Below are positions 37,065 through 45,422 of a stretch of 64,000 nucleotides of DNA, piece by piece; position 1 is the first letter of the stretch, and every line of letters starts with the position of its first letter. The stretch is from Mycobacterium sp. UM_CSW (GTDB lineage Bacteria > Actinomycetota > Actinomycetes > Mycobacteriales > Mycobacteriaceae). The stretch is from the NCBI RefSeq assembly GCF_000455205.1, contig NZ_AUWQ01000004.1, forward strand, positions 36,604-100,603, given 5' to 3'. A program made the translations under genes and the position numbers. Under the pieces are notes generated by a model that did no database searches, was not told where the DNA came from, and saw only the letters and a program-made list of their open reading frames with translations.

Positions 37065-37552
37065 GTACCACGTGCGTCGGTGTCAATCTCGCCCAGCTCG
37101 CGCGCGACGGCCGCGTGGTAGGCGTCGATCCGCGCCGGGTTGGCCTGCTGGAAGAGCGCGTCGGGTAGCGGCGCGTGCTTGTACGCCTCGATCGTCATGG
37201 TTCGGGAGAACAGCGTGACGTCCTGGCCGGGTCTGGTGAATCGGTACGTGACCGTGATCCGGCCTTCCATCCCGCCCTCGCCCCGGCGGTCGTGACCCAG
37301 GCGACCCACCGAATTGAACACGAACAGCGTGGGCCGGTCGGCGATGGCCAGCTGCCAGCTGAAGATGCGCTCGCCGTCGGGGCCGGTCTCCTCCCAGGTG
37401 TCGCCGACCTTCAGCGGAAGTTCCGACAATTTGCCGATGTGCGCGCTGCCGGGATAGGTCTTCGTCCAGTTGGCCGGGTTGGTGACGAAGTCGTACACCG
37501 CCTCGGCGGAATGGGTGAAGGCGGTCTCCGAATTGCTCGTCACGATGCCCAA
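37061..37552 (-). CDS. SRPBCC (START/polyketide-cyclase-like) protein
   Basis: 163 aa with the SRPBCC pattern: ETAFTHSAEAVYDFVTNPANWTKTYPG at the N-terminus (key blocks SAEAVYDFVTNP and NWTKTYPG), VGDTWEETG, and a long C-terminal helix (DALFQQANPARIDAYHAAV). Such proteins bind hydrophobic ligands; some are cyclases or lyases. The start is TTG 37552 with a GGGAGG site 7 nt before it; GTG 37543 is a weaker choice. It diverges from the TesB gene over operator copy C. Confidence 0.78.
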   Translation of the reverse strand: MGIVTSNSETAFTHSAEAVYDFVTNPANWTKTYPGSAHIGKLSELPLKVGDTWEETGPDGERIFSWQLAIADRPTLFVFNSVGRLGHDRRGEGGMEGRITVTYRFTRPGQDVTLFSRTMTIEAYKHAPLPDALFQQANPARIDAYHAAVARELGEIDTDARGT

Positions 37553-37582
37553 TTGCGTGCCTCCCTGCGTCTGTTAGCCAAG

Positions 37583-37609
37583 CTTTACAAATCCTACTCA
37601 AAGTGTCAC
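37583..37609. promoter_or_regulatory. operator copy C (CTTTAC-N14-GTGTCAC) between divergent genes
   Basis: CTTTAC 37583-37588, AAA, then AAGTGTCAC ending at 37609. It lies 30 bp from the SRPBCC start and 38 bp from the TesB start, so one site could control both directions. Confidence 0.65.
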
Positions 37610-37647
37610 GCTGAGCCCTGAGCTGCGAGCGCGGAGGTGGAGCGGAT

Positions 37648-38538
37648 TTGACGAAGGCTTCTGAGGAATCCGAGCAGATCGAGTGGACGGTGCAGGGTCT
37701 GCTGGACCTGTTCGACGTGCGCCCCGACGGCCAGGATCGCTTCACCGGTGACACCGGGATCGCCGTCGGCGACGAACGGCAGGTCGTGGAGGGCACCCAG
37801 GTGTTGGCGCAGGCGATCGTCGCGGTGGCCAAACGATTCCCGGACAAGTCCGTGCGTTCGGCGCACGCGGTGTTCTCCCGCGCCGTGACGGTCGGTCCGC
37901 CGATCGAACTCGTCCTCGACATCGTGGCCGAGGGCCGGTCGACAGCGACCGCCGTGGTCGCCGTGCATCAGAACGGACGGCGCTGCCTGAGCATCACCGT
38001 GCTGGCCGACGTCCCGACCGGCGACGTCATCCGTCACCACCTGCCGCGTCCCGACGTGGCGGCCCCGGCCGACGCCAACCATTCGCCGATGCCGATGATC
38101 GGGCGCGAGCTGCGTCTCGTCGACGTCGTCGACGTCAACAGCCCCGACGAGGTCGGACCGCCGGAGCTGTACGCGTGGTTGCACTACGATCCGATTCCGA
38201 CCCGCGACGACCTCGCCAAGGCGCTGCTCGCCTACTTCACCGGGCACCTGGGGATCTCCACGACCATGCGGGCGCACCCGGGCATCGGCACCAGCCAGGC
38301 GCACCTGACCGTGTCCACGGCACCGATGAGCATCTCGGTCGCGTTCCACGAGCCCGTGCGCTGGGCGGGGTGGCTGCTCTACACCCACGAGAGCACCCAG
38401 GTCGGCGCCGGCATGTCGTACGTGCGCGGCACGGTGCACAGCGAGGAGGGTGAGCTGCTGGCCTCCTTCGCCCAGGAGGCGCTGATCCGTCCGCTGCGCA
38501 CCAGCGACACGGCGATCGATTCGCGCGCGCGGTTCTGA
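37648..38538 (+). CDS. acyl-CoA thioesterase II (TesB family)
   Basis: 296 aa, double hotdog. N-terminal half: LLDLFDVRPDGQDRFTGDTG, QVLAQAIVAVAKRFPDKSVRS and FSRAVTVGPPIELVLDIV; C-terminal half: LYAWLHYDPIPTRDDLAKALLAYFTGH (in part) and HEPVRWAGWLLYTHESTQVG, the usual TesB block. The start is TTG 37648 with GGAGG 10 nt upstream. It heads an operon with the LLM monooxygenase and acyl-CoA dehydrogenase (gaps of 5 and 0 bp) and is second to the lactonase operon in carrying the operator. Confidence 0.85.
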   Translation: MTKASEESEQIEWTVQGLLDLFDVRPDGQDRFTGDTGIAVGDERQVVEGTQVLAQAIVAVAKRFPDKSVRSAHAVFSRAVTVGPPIELVLDIVAEGRSTATAVVAVHQNGRRCLSITVLADVPTGDVIRHHLPRPDVAAPADANHSPMPMIGRELRLVDVVDVNSPDEVGPPELYAWLHYDPIPTRDDLAKALLAYFTGHLGISTTMRAHPGIGTSQAHLTVSTAPMSISVAFHEPVRWAGWLLYTHESTQVGAGMSYVRGTVHSEEGELLASFAQEALIRPLRTSDTAIDSRARF

Positions 38539-38543
38539 CCGCC

Positions 38544-39458
38544 ATGCGCTTCACCATCACCCACCCGATGCACAGCCATCCGTACAACCCGGAGCTGGTC
38601 AGCGGTGAAGGCATCGGCAAGGTGGCCGCGGCCACCGAAGCGGCGGGCATCCATGGTTTCGGCTTCACCGACCACCCGGCGCCGTCGCAGCGCTGGCTGG
38701 AGGCCGGCGGGCACGATGCGTTAGATCCTTTTGTCGCTTTGGGTTTCGCGGCGGCGAGAACCACGACGCTGCGCCTGATTCCCAACATCGTGGTGCTGCC
38801 GTATCGAAACCCGTTCGTGGTGGCCAAGTCCGGCGCCACGCTGGACCTGCTCTCGGGCGGCCGCTTCACGCTCGCGGTCGGGGTGGGCTACCTGAAACGC
38901 GAATTCGCGGCGCTGGGCGTGACGTATGACGAGCGCGCCGAGCTGTTCGAGGAAGCGCTGCAGGTGATCCGGGCCATCTGGACCGAAGACGATATTTCGT
39001 TCGAAGGCAGGCATTTCAGCGCCAAGGGCATCACTGCGCACCCCAGGCCGGTGAGCCCCCCGCCGATCTGGATAGGCGGCAACACCACGACCGCCCGCCA
39101 GCGCGTCGCCCAGTACGGCGATGGCTGGTGCCCGTTTCCGGCTCCGCCGCAGCTGGCCCAGACCGCGGGCACCGCGGTGATCGACTCCGTCGAGAGCCTC
39201 ACCGAGGGCATCGACGACCTGCGGCGCCGCTGTGACGCAGTGGGCAGGGACTGGTCGGCCATCGACATCACCTTCAGCAACTTCGAGGGCGGCAGCCCCG
39301 CGACCGACGACTTCAACGCCGACGCCTACCTCGGCGGCCTGGAAAAGCTTGCGGCCGTGGGAGTCACGTGGGTCGGCGTCCACCTGCCGGGCGACAGCGT
39401 CGCGCACGCGCTCGAGACCCTCGACCGGTTCCGCACGCTCGTGATCGACGCGATGTAG
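38544..39458 (+). CDS. LLM-class flavin/F420-dependent oxidoreductase
   Basis: 304-aa bacterial-luciferase-like TIM-barrel enzyme. Blocks are GFGFTDHPAPSQRW, LIPNIVVLPYRNPFVVAKS, LDLLSGGRFTLAVGVGYLKR and PPPIWIGGNTTTARQRVAQYG with WCPFPAP. In mycobacteria most of these use F420, though an FMN monooxygenase cannot be excluded. Position between a thioesterase and an acyl-CoA dehydrogenase suggests that it oxidises an acyl or cyclic intermediate in the same pathway. Confidence 0.88.
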   Translation: MRFTITHPMHSHPYNPELVSGEGIGKVAAATEAAGIHGFGFTDHPAPSQRWLEAGGHDALDPFVALGFAAARTTTLRLIPNIVVLPYRNPFVVAKSGATLDLLSGGRFTLAVGVGYLKREFAALGVTYDERAELFEEALQVIRAIWTEDDISFEGRHFSAKGITAHPRPVSPPPIWIGGNTTTARQRVAQYGDGWCPFPAPPQLAQTAGTAVIDSVESLTEGIDDLRRRCDAVGRDWSAIDITFSNFEGGSPATDDFNADAYLGGLEKLAAVGVTWVGVHLPGDSVAHALETLDRFRTLVIDAM

Positions 39459-40613
39459 ATGGACTTCTCAGCCGTCGAGCTCAGTGCCGAGGACCAGGAA
39501 TTCCTTGAGGAAACCCGGGCCTTCATCGCGAAGCACGTCACCGACGAAGTGCTGCGCCGCCAGCGCGAGTTCGGGGAAAACTTCGACGAGCAGGTGCATC
39601 TGGCGCTGGGCGAAGCCGGCTACCTGGCATCGGATTGGCGGCCGGAATCCGAGGGCGGATTCAGCGCCGTCCGCCGGCGCATCTTTCACCTCGAGATCGC
39701 CCGCGCCCACACGCCCTGGTACCACTGGGGAACCACGTCCGTGGTCGCGCGGCTGGTGCAGCAGTTCGGTGCTCCCGAGCTCGCCGACAGGGTCCTGCCG
39801 GGCGTGCTGTCCGGCGAGATCCGGCTGTGCCTGGGATACACCGAGCCCGAGGGCGGATCCGACGTCGCCACCTGCAAGACCCGCGCGGTGCGGGACGGGT
39901 CTGCGTGGATCATCAACGGCTCCAAGATGTTCACCTCCAACGCGCAGAACGCCCGGTACGTCTTCCTGCTCACCAACACCGACCCGCAGGGCCCGAAACA
40001 CAAGAACCTGACCATGTTTCTGGTGCCGCTGGATTCACCGGGCATCGAGATTCAACCCATCCGCACCCTGGACGGCGACCGCACCAACATCGTGTTCTAC
40101 AGCGATGTGCGCGTCGACGACCTTTACCGAATCGGCGAGGTCAACGGCGGCTGGACGGTGATGCGGGCGGCCCTGGACTCCGAGCACGGCATGGTCGACC
40201 CGGAAGACCATGGCCTGCAATACGTTGCGGCGATGTCGGCGCACGGCGACATCATGGCCGAGGTGGTCGACACGGTCGCGGCACTCGTCGCGCAGGTGGA
40301 CGACGCGTCGGTGAAATACCGGCTCGGCCGGGCCGCCGCGCGGATGGAAGCGGCGCTGTCCACGCCCGGGATGTTCGGGCGCGTCGCGATCGCGCAGACC
40401 ATGCGCGAAATCTCCCCGGATTTGATGGACATCCTGGGGCCGGCCGCCGCGCTGCCCGCCGAGACCCAGGGCCCCGCGAGTGACGGTGCGGCAGAACACC
40501 TTTACCGGCTGGCGCTGCCGCTCGGCATCTACGGCGGCACCCTCGAGGTGTTCCGCAACATGATCGCCCAGCACACGTTGAAGCTGGGGCGTCCTAGCTA
40601 CGGCGGCGGCTGA
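39459..40613 (+). CDS. acyl-CoA dehydrogenase
   Basis: 384-aa FAD enzyme. It has CLGYTEPEGGSDVATCKTRA, GSKMFTSNAQNARYVFLLTN and the C-terminal GIYGGTLEVFRNMIAQHTLK, the block that packs on FAD in the tetramer. The ATG follows the LLM stop without a gap. The 3' end overlaps the convergent DUF427 gene by 20 bp. It probably introduces a double bond in a CoA-activated intermediate of the island's pathway. Confidence 0.92.
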   Translation: MDFSAVELSAEDQEFLEETRAFIAKHVTDEVLRRQREFGENFDEQVHLALGEAGYLASDWRPESEGGFSAVRRRIFHLEIARAHTPWYHWGTTSVVARLVQQFGAPELADRVLPGVLSGEIRLCLGYTEPEGGSDVATCKTRAVRDGSAWIINGSKMFTSNAQNARYVFLLTNTDPQGPKHKNLTMFLVPLDSPGIEIQPIRTLDGDRTNIVFYSDVRVDDLYRIGEVNGGWTVMRAALDSEHGMVDPEDHGLQYVAAMSAHGDIMAEVVDTVAALVAQVDDASVKYRLGRAAARMEAALSTPGMFGRVAIAQTMREISPDLMDILGPAAALPAETQGPASDGAAEHLYRLALPLGIYGGTLEVFRNMIAQHTLKLGRPSYGGG

Positions 40614-41271
40614 GCGGCAGCTCGGCCTCAATCTGGACGCGGGCGTCGTCGAAACTGAAAAAGCCCTTGATGGGCAGGCTTTCGGGTAGCGGGTCCTCAT
40701 AACTCCACGCGACGTCATCGACGTCAGCCGTGGACCAGTACGTCGCGTAACCCTTGTAGTTGCAGTAGCTCGACGTCTCCGATCGCCGCAGCAACTCGGT
40801 CCGCACGTGGGCTGGGGCGACATAGAGGCGGGGCTCGAGCGCGGTCTCGAACAGGATCACCGTGTCGTCCGTGTCCACCAGCGTGGTCCCGCCCACCGAG
40901 ACGCGCAGGCGGCGTCTCGTCGGGCGGCAGTCGACGCGGTGGTAGGGGTTCGGCGGATAGTGGACGAGCCTGCGGCCCTCCTCCAGCCAGGTGTCGACCG
41001 CGTCCCACGGCACCTGGACGAAACCCGGCGCCTCGGGTTCCGGCTCGGCCGGTAGGTCGCCGACCTCGTCGGCCGGAAACGCGTAGCTGAGCGGGCCACC
41101 CGGCCGGTGCACCATCAGGGCCTTTTCGGTATCGATCACCGGGCGGCCGTTGACGAAGGCCTGCACGCGCCGGGGGTGTGGCTCGACGTAGACGACGCCG
41201 GGCGGTATCGGCGGCGAGAACCGCCCGGCCGGATCGCGACTGAGCGGACCGCGTCCGGCAACCAGACTCAT
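40594..41271 (-). CDS. protein with two DUF427 domains
   Basis: 225 aa with a repeated DUF427 pattern: first copy about 25-110 (RRVQAFVNGRPVIDTEKALMV then VPWDAVDTWLEEGRRLVHYP), second about 112-215 (RRLRVSVGGTTLVDTDDTVIL, RRSETSSYCNYKGYATYWS, DVAWSYEDPLPES). The second copy has the Cys/Tyr-rich CNYKG motif usual for the family. No function is established. Its ATG overlaps the stop of the HxlR gene by 4 bp, so the two form an operon, regulated by HxlR. Confidence 0.85.
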   Translation of the reverse strand: MSLVAGRGPLSRDPAGRFSPPIPPGVVYVEPHPRRVQAFVNGRPVIDTEKALMVHRPGGPLSYAFPADEVGDLPAEPEPEAPGFVQVPWDAVDTWLEEGRRLVHYPPNPYHRVDCRPTRRRLRVSVGGTTLVDTDDTVILFETALEPRLYVAPAHVRTELLRRSETSSYCNYKGYATYWSTADVDDVAWSYEDPLPESLPIKGFFSFDDARVQIEAELPLSRRRS

Positions 41272-41762
41272 GGTGCGAGGCTAGACCGTGCCGCGGCGTT
41301 GCGTCGTATCCGAATGTCCGCCGACCGCTTCCCGGGGGGCCCGGCATCGGTGGTGACGCGCACCCGGACGGCTCGGCCGGTGTCGGCGTCGACGAACGAC
41401 AGAGGCGCCGGGCCGTCCTGCAGATAGGCGTCGCCCCACTGCACGAGAGACATGAAAACGGGCAGCAAGTCCTCGCCGGCTTCGGTCAACCGGTACTCGT
41501 CGCGGGCGCGACTTCCCGGCTCCCGATAGGGGACGCGAGACACGATCCCCGCCGCCTCGAGCTGTTTGAGCGCCCGCGACACCGCCGGTGCCGACGTTCC
41601 GATCCGCTCCCCGAAATCCTCGAAGCGCGTTGTGCCGAAGAACAATTCGCGAACGACCTGGAACGCTGTCTTGGTGCTGAGCAACTCAAGAACCTTCGAC
41701 ATCGAACAGGCTTCGCCGATCGACCACCGCTGCCGGTCTTGCAGTCGCTTCTCGAACTCCAT
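41268..41762 (-). CDS. HxlR family transcriptional regulator
   Basis: 164 aa. The winged-helix block is SIGEACSMSKVLELLSTKTA, FFGTTRFEDFGERIGTSAPAVSRALKQLEAAGIV and EYRLTEAGEDLLPVFMSLVQWGD, as in HxlR/MarR-like regulators that often sense aldehydes, quinones or redox stress. It is divergent from an NmrA-like gene, and two identical palindromic half-site pairs lie in the promoter region between them. Confidence 0.9.
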   Translation of the reverse strand: MEFEKRLQDRQRWSIGEACSMSKVLELLSTKTAFQVVRELFFGTTRFEDFGERIGTSAPAVSRALKQLEAAGIVSRVPYREPGSRARDEYRLTEAGEDLLPVFMSLVQWGDAYLQDGPAPLSFVDADTGRAVRVRVTTDAGPPGKRSADIRIRRNAAARSSLAP

Positions 41763-41777
41763 CGGAAACCCCTTGAC

Positions 41778-41791
41778 TAACGCTTGCGTTA
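41778..41791. promoter_or_regulatory. HxlR operator 1 (TAACG-N4-CGTTA)
   Basis: TAACGCTTGCGTTA, arms TAACG/CGTTA, within TTGACT-containing promoter sequence. The second copy begins 40 bp downstream, i.e. on the same DNA face. Confidence 0.65.
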
Positions 41792-41817
41792 TTCAGCTAC
41801 GCATGCTTACATCTTAC

Positions 41818-41831
41818 TAACGCTATCGTTA
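41818..41831. promoter_or_regulatory. HxlR operator 2 (TAACG-N4-CGTTA)
   Basis: TAACGCTATCGTTA, same arms as operator 1, flanked in both cases by ACT on the left and TCAG on the right. It is 20 bp before the NmrA-like start. Confidence 0.65.
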
Positions 41832-41850
41832 CTCAGCAAGGAGGCAGAAG

Positions 41851-42771
41851 ATGCCATCGGATCCGCTGTTCCTCGTCACCGCCGCCACCGGCAACACCGG
41901 GGCGCCCACCGTGAAAATCCTGCTCGACGCGGGCCATCGGGTCCGCGCCTTCGTGCACCGCGTTGACCACCGCTCCGACGCGCTGGCCGCACTCGGCGCC
42001 GAGATCGTCGCGGGCGACCTGCTGGATTTCCGCTCCGTCAGCTCGGCCATGGCCGGTGTCGACGCCGCGTACTTCTGCTACCCGATCGCCCCGGGCACCC
42101 TGCTTCCGGCCACCGCGATCTTTGCCCAGGCCGCGAGCGAGGCCGGCGTCGACGCCGTCGTCAACATGTCGCAGATATCCGCCCGCAGGGACGCCAAAAG
42201 CAATGCGGCCCAGCAGCACTGGCTGGCCGAGCGGCTGCTCGATCGCGCCGCCTTCAAAACCACTCACCTGCGACCGACCTTCTTTGCCGAATGGCTGAAA
42301 TGGCTATGGCAGCGCAACGACGACGGGGGTGTCCTGCGGCTGCCGTTCGGCACCGGACGACACGCCCCCATCTCCGGTTTCGACCAAGCCCGGGTGATCG
42401 CGGCGATCTTGCAAAATCCCGCGCCGCACGACCGCCAGGTCTACCCGCTCGTCGGCGACCACGAACTCGACCACTACGGCATCGCCGATGAAATCGCCGA
42501 CACGCTCGGCATCCCGGTGCGCTACGAGCCGGTCGAGATCCCGGCCTTTGCGGCCGGCCTGACCGCCCAGGGCGCGACGGACTTCTTCGTCCAACACATC
42601 AGCAGCGTCGCCCAGGACTATCAGGACGGGATTTTCGCCGGCGAGAACAACCTCGTCGAGGTCATCAGCGGCCACAAGCCGATGACCGTCGCCGATTACG
42701 TCAACGCGAACCGCGCCGAGTTTGACCCCGATGGCCCGTTCGCGGCGCGCGACCAACGGCTGGCGAGCTGA
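41851..42771 (+). CDS. NmrA-like NAD(P)-binding protein (atypical SDR)
   Basis: 306 aa. The N-terminus FLVTAATGNTGAPTVKILL carries the atypical-SDR dinucleotide motif (TGNTGAP). NMSQISARRDAKSNAAQQHW and the segment around THLRPTFFAEWL match the NmrA/quinone-oxidoreductase-2 group. It may act as a redox-sensitive enzyme paired with HxlR, as in QorR/QorA systems; this is inference. The ribosome site AAGGAGG precedes ATG by 7 nt. Confidence 0.87.
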   Translation: MPSDPLFLVTAATGNTGAPTVKILLDAGHRVRAFVHRVDHRSDALAALGAEIVAGDLLDFRSVSSAMAGVDAAYFCYPIAPGTLLPATAIFAQAASEAGVDAVVNMSQISARRDAKSNAAQQHWLAERLLDRAAFKTTHLRPTFFAEWLKWLWQRNDDGGVLRLPFGTGRHAPISGFDQARVIAAILQNPAPHDRQVYPLVGDHELDHYGIADEIADTLGIPVRYEPVEIPAFAAGLTAQGATDFFVQHISSVAQDYQDGIFAGENNLVEVISGHKPMTVADYVNANRAEFDPDGPFAARDQRLAS

Positions 42772-42872
42772 CTCGAACAGCATCGCAAGGTGATGATCGG
42801 GCGAATTTTGGCAGCGCGGACACCGGGTGGTAGGACCGGCGACCGGATCGGGCCCACTCCGCGGCGCGGATG

Positions 42873-42887
42873 ATTAGGGTGCAAGCC
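42873..42887 (+). promoter_or_regulatory. -10 element for the leaderless CoA-transferase mRNA
   Basis: TAGGGT lies 7 nt before the ATG at 42888. The absence of a ribosome site supports leaderless expression and the choice of that ATG rather than 42870. Confidence 0.4.
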
Positions 42888-44066
42888 ATGGCCGGACCGG
42901 TGGAAGGCATCAGAGTCGTCGAGCTCGGGGTCTGGGTCGCGGGACCCGCGGCCGCCGGCATCCTGGCCGACTGGGGCGCCGACGTGGTCAAGATCGAGCC
43001 GCCCGCCGGTGACCCGGGGCGCATGTTCGGCCGGATGCTGGGCTGCGATCTCGGGGTCAACCCGCCGTTCGAAATGGACAACCGGTCCAAGCGCAGCATC
43101 GTCCTAGACCTCACCACCGACGCGGGGCGCGACACCGCGCTCGAATTGCTTTCCGACGCAGACGTTTTCATCACCAACGTCCGTCCGGGGGCGTTGCAGC
43201 GCCTGGGCCTGGACTACGCGACGCTGTCCGCCCGCAACCCCCGCCTGGTCTACGGCCTGATCACCGGGTACGGCGAGACCGGGCCGGATGCCGACCGCGC
43301 CGCCTACGACATCGCGGCGTTCTGGGCCCGCGCCGGCCTGGCCCACCTGCTCACCCGGCCCGGCGACACCCCGCCGTTCCAGCGGGGCGGCATGGGCGAC
43401 CACGCGGCCGGCATGACTCTGGCCGCCGCCGTGTGCGCGGCGCTGGTCGCCCGCGATCGCACCGGCGCGGGCCAACTGGTGACCACCTCGCTGTACCGCC
43501 AGGGCGCCTACACCGTCAGCTTCGACCTGAACACCTACTTGCTGACCGGCCAACCGATCGCCGTTGGACAACGCGAGCAGATGGGCAACCCGGCCATGAA
43601 CAACTACGCGGCGGGCGACGGCCGGCGGTTCTGGATCGTCGGGCTCGACGTCGACCGGCACTGGCCGCCGCTGTGTCGCGCCGTCGGCCGCCCCGAGTGG
43701 CTGGGCGATCCCCGATTCGCCGACGCCCGGGCCCGCGCCGCCAACGCCGCAGTGCTCGTCGCCGAGCTGGACCGGATCTTCGCGACCAAGTCGCTCGATG
43801 AGTGGGCGGAGGTCTTCGCGGGCGAACCCGACTTCTTCTGGTCGCCCGTCAACGCGCTCGAGGACGTGGTCGCCGACGAGCAGTTTCACGCCGCGGGCGG
43901 CTTGGTCGACGTGCCGGACGGCGCCCAACCAGGAGCCGCCGTCACCATGGTGGCCACGCCGGCGGACTTCCACGGCACGCCGTGGGCGCCGCGCTCCGTG
44001 GCGCCGGAACTTGGTCAGCACACCGACGAGGTGCTTGCCGAGCTCAAGGCGCGACGGGAGTCCTGA
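42888..44066 (+). CDS. class III CoA-transferase (CaiB/BaiF family)
   Basis: 392 aa. It opens with VEGIRVVELGVWVAGPAAAG and ADWGADVVKIEPPAGDPGR, and the catalytic Asp is in RGGMGDHAAGMTLAAA; GNPAMNNYAAGDGRRFWIV follows. These enzymes move CoA between carboxylic acids, so this gene could activate an acid intermediate of the neighbouring pathway. It has its own promoter and ends 14 bp before operator copy D. Confidence 0.92.
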   Translation: MAGPVEGIRVVELGVWVAGPAAAGILADWGADVVKIEPPAGDPGRMFGRMLGCDLGVNPPFEMDNRSKRSIVLDLTTDAGRDTALELLSDADVFITNVRPGALQRLGLDYATLSARNPRLVYGLITGYGETGPDADRAAYDIAAFWARAGLAHLLTRPGDTPPFQRGGMGDHAAGMTLAAAVCAALVARDRTGAGQLVTTSLYRQGAYTVSFDLNTYLLTGQPIAVGQREQMGNPAMNNYAAGDGRRFWIVGLDVDRHWPPLCRAVGRPEWLGDPRFADARARAANAAVLVAELDRIFATKSLDEWAEVFAGEPDFFWSPVNALEDVVADEQFHAAGGLVDVPDGAQPGAAVTMVATPADFHGTPWAPRSVAPELGQHTDEVLAELKARRES

Positions 44067-44080
44067 ACCCGGCCGGGCGC

Positions 44081-44107
44081 CTTTACAAATTTCGCTCGAA
44101 GTGTCAC
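44081..44107 (+). promoter_or_regulatory. operator copy D (CTTTAC-N14-GTGTCAC) upstream of the P450 operon
   Basis: CTTTAC 44081-44086, AAA, and GTGTCAC 44101-44107, with the same 20-nt register as the other copies. Here the motif is in the opposite orientation to the downstream gene, which argues that it is a regulator-binding site and not simply a promoter sequence. It is 49 bp from the first start codon. Confidence 0.65.
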
Positions 44108-44156
44108 GCTGTCCGGTGACAACAGCCCACCACGAGCGCCGCAGGAAACGCCAACG

Positions 44157-44714
44157 ATGGTCACTCCAACGTTCGACATCAGCCACCACCGCCGGGTCGG
44201 TGCCGCACGAACGATCCGCGCGGACGGCGAACCCCTGCGGTATCGGCTGGACGTCGTCGCGGCCAGCGCCGCCGACGTCGTGCAATCGGCCGGGGGGTGG
44301 CTCTACGACCGGGTGATGGCCGGTTGGGAGGTGACCGCGCTGCTGCCGAACGGCGGCGATACCCGCTCGTTGCGGATCCTCGGCGTTCAGGCATTCGACG
44401 GCGAGGCGCGCCCGGACCTGGCCGCGTCGACAAGCCAGAGCCTGGCGGTCAGCGCCGAGGCGTTCGCCGCCGACGCGCGGGTGCGGGAAAAGGTGCTCAA
44501 GTCGCTGGGCGACTGGTGGACCGAGGTCGCGCTGTGGGGTGACGGCTGGCCCCTGGGCGTCGACCGCGCGATGACCCGGACGCAGCACGTGCTCAGCGCG
44601 GCGGCCCGCCGATTCAAGGGCTGTGCCCTTGCAGCGGCCGGATTGGCTTGCGATTCAGTCGATCCCACCGAGCCGCTGCTGTGCGACATGGCGGCGCTCT
44701 CGCGGCTCTCTTAG
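44157..44714 (+). CDS. uncharacterised protein, first gene of the P450 operon
   Basis: 185 aa, no family recognised. It has ISHHRRVGAARTIRADGEPL, a VVQSAGGWLYDRVMAGWEV block, and DWWTEVALWGDGWPLGVDR in the second half; no signal peptide or membrane helix. Similar short proteins sit beside P450 and NIPSNAP-like genes in mycobacteria, so a role specific to this pathway is likely but undefined. It is preceded by operator copy D and an AGGAAA ribosome site, and the next gene starts 3 bp after it. Confidence 0.75.
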   Translation: MVTPTFDISHHRRVGAARTIRADGEPLRYRLDVVAASAADVVQSAGGWLYDRVMAGWEVTALLPNGGDTRSLRILGVQAFDGEARPDLAASTSQSLAVSAEAFAADARVREKVLKSLGDWWTEVALWGDGWPLGVDRAMTRTQHVLSAAARRFKGCALAAAGLACDSVDPTEPLLCDMAALSRLS

Positions 44715-44717
44715 CCC

Positions 44718-45422
44718 ATGAAGAAGTACTACGGCCACACCCTGCTCTACCTGCACGAGACCATCTCACTCGGATCAGGTCGAAGCGACGCCTTCACCGA
44801 AACCTTCAGCGGCACCTACCAGCCGATGATGGACGAGCTGGGCGCCCGGCTGTTCGCCATCTGGGAGACCACCCCGTACAACGGCCACTGGCCGCAGGTG
44901 ACGATCATCTGGGAGATCGACGGATTCGCCGACTACGCCCGGATCGGCGCCGCCCAGGCGCGCGGTGGCAGCCACGAGGTCGCGGCCGGCAAGTGGTCGG
45001 AGTTCCTGGCCGGCATCGGCGCCTCGGGTGAGGGGCGAATCATGTACCCGGGTCCCAGCAACAAAACGCTGGCCCAGCTGCGCGAGGCGAATTTCGCTGC
45101 GCCGCTGGTGATTCAGGAGATCATGCAGACCAAGCCGGGCCGTCAGGACGATTACATCCGCGAGCTGGAGCGGCTCTACGTGCCATGGTCGGAGCGCACC
45201 GGCAAGCAGTGGCTGGGTTCGTTCACCACGACCTTCCGCTACAACGAGGTCATCCACTACTGGGCGCTGGACGGCGGCTGGGAGTGCTTCGCCAACCACT
45301 ACCCGTCGTTCAAGGAGAACCCACCCGCCGAGCTCGTCACCTGGATGAGCGTGGCTCCGGCCCTGCGCGACGGCTGGGAGGACTCGATCCTGGCGGCCCT
45401 ACCCCCGTCGCCACTGCAGTGA
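44718..45422 (+). CDS. NIPSNAP-like dimeric alpha/beta-barrel protein
   Basis: 234 aa with two related halves: HTLLYLHETISLGSGRSDAF ... IIWEIDGFADYARIG and VIQEIMQTKPGRQDDYIREL ... VIHYWALDGGWECFANHYP. This two-copy ferredoxin-like layout resembles the NIPSNAP family, but the match is only by eye. It may be an isomerase, monooxygenase or ligand-binding protein of the pathway. It overlaps the P450 start by 4 bp (GTGA). Confidence 0.65.
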   Translation: MKKYYGHTLLYLHETISLGSGRSDAFTETFSGTYQPMMDELGARLFAIWETTPYNGHWPQVTIIWEIDGFADYARIGAAQARGGSHEVAAGKWSEFLAGIGASGEGRIMYPGPSNKTLAQLREANFAAPLVIQEIMQTKPGRQDDYIRELERLYVPWSERTGKQWLGSFTTTFRYNEVIHYWALDGGWECFANHYPSFKENPPAELVTWMSVAPALRDGWEDSILAALPPSPLQ

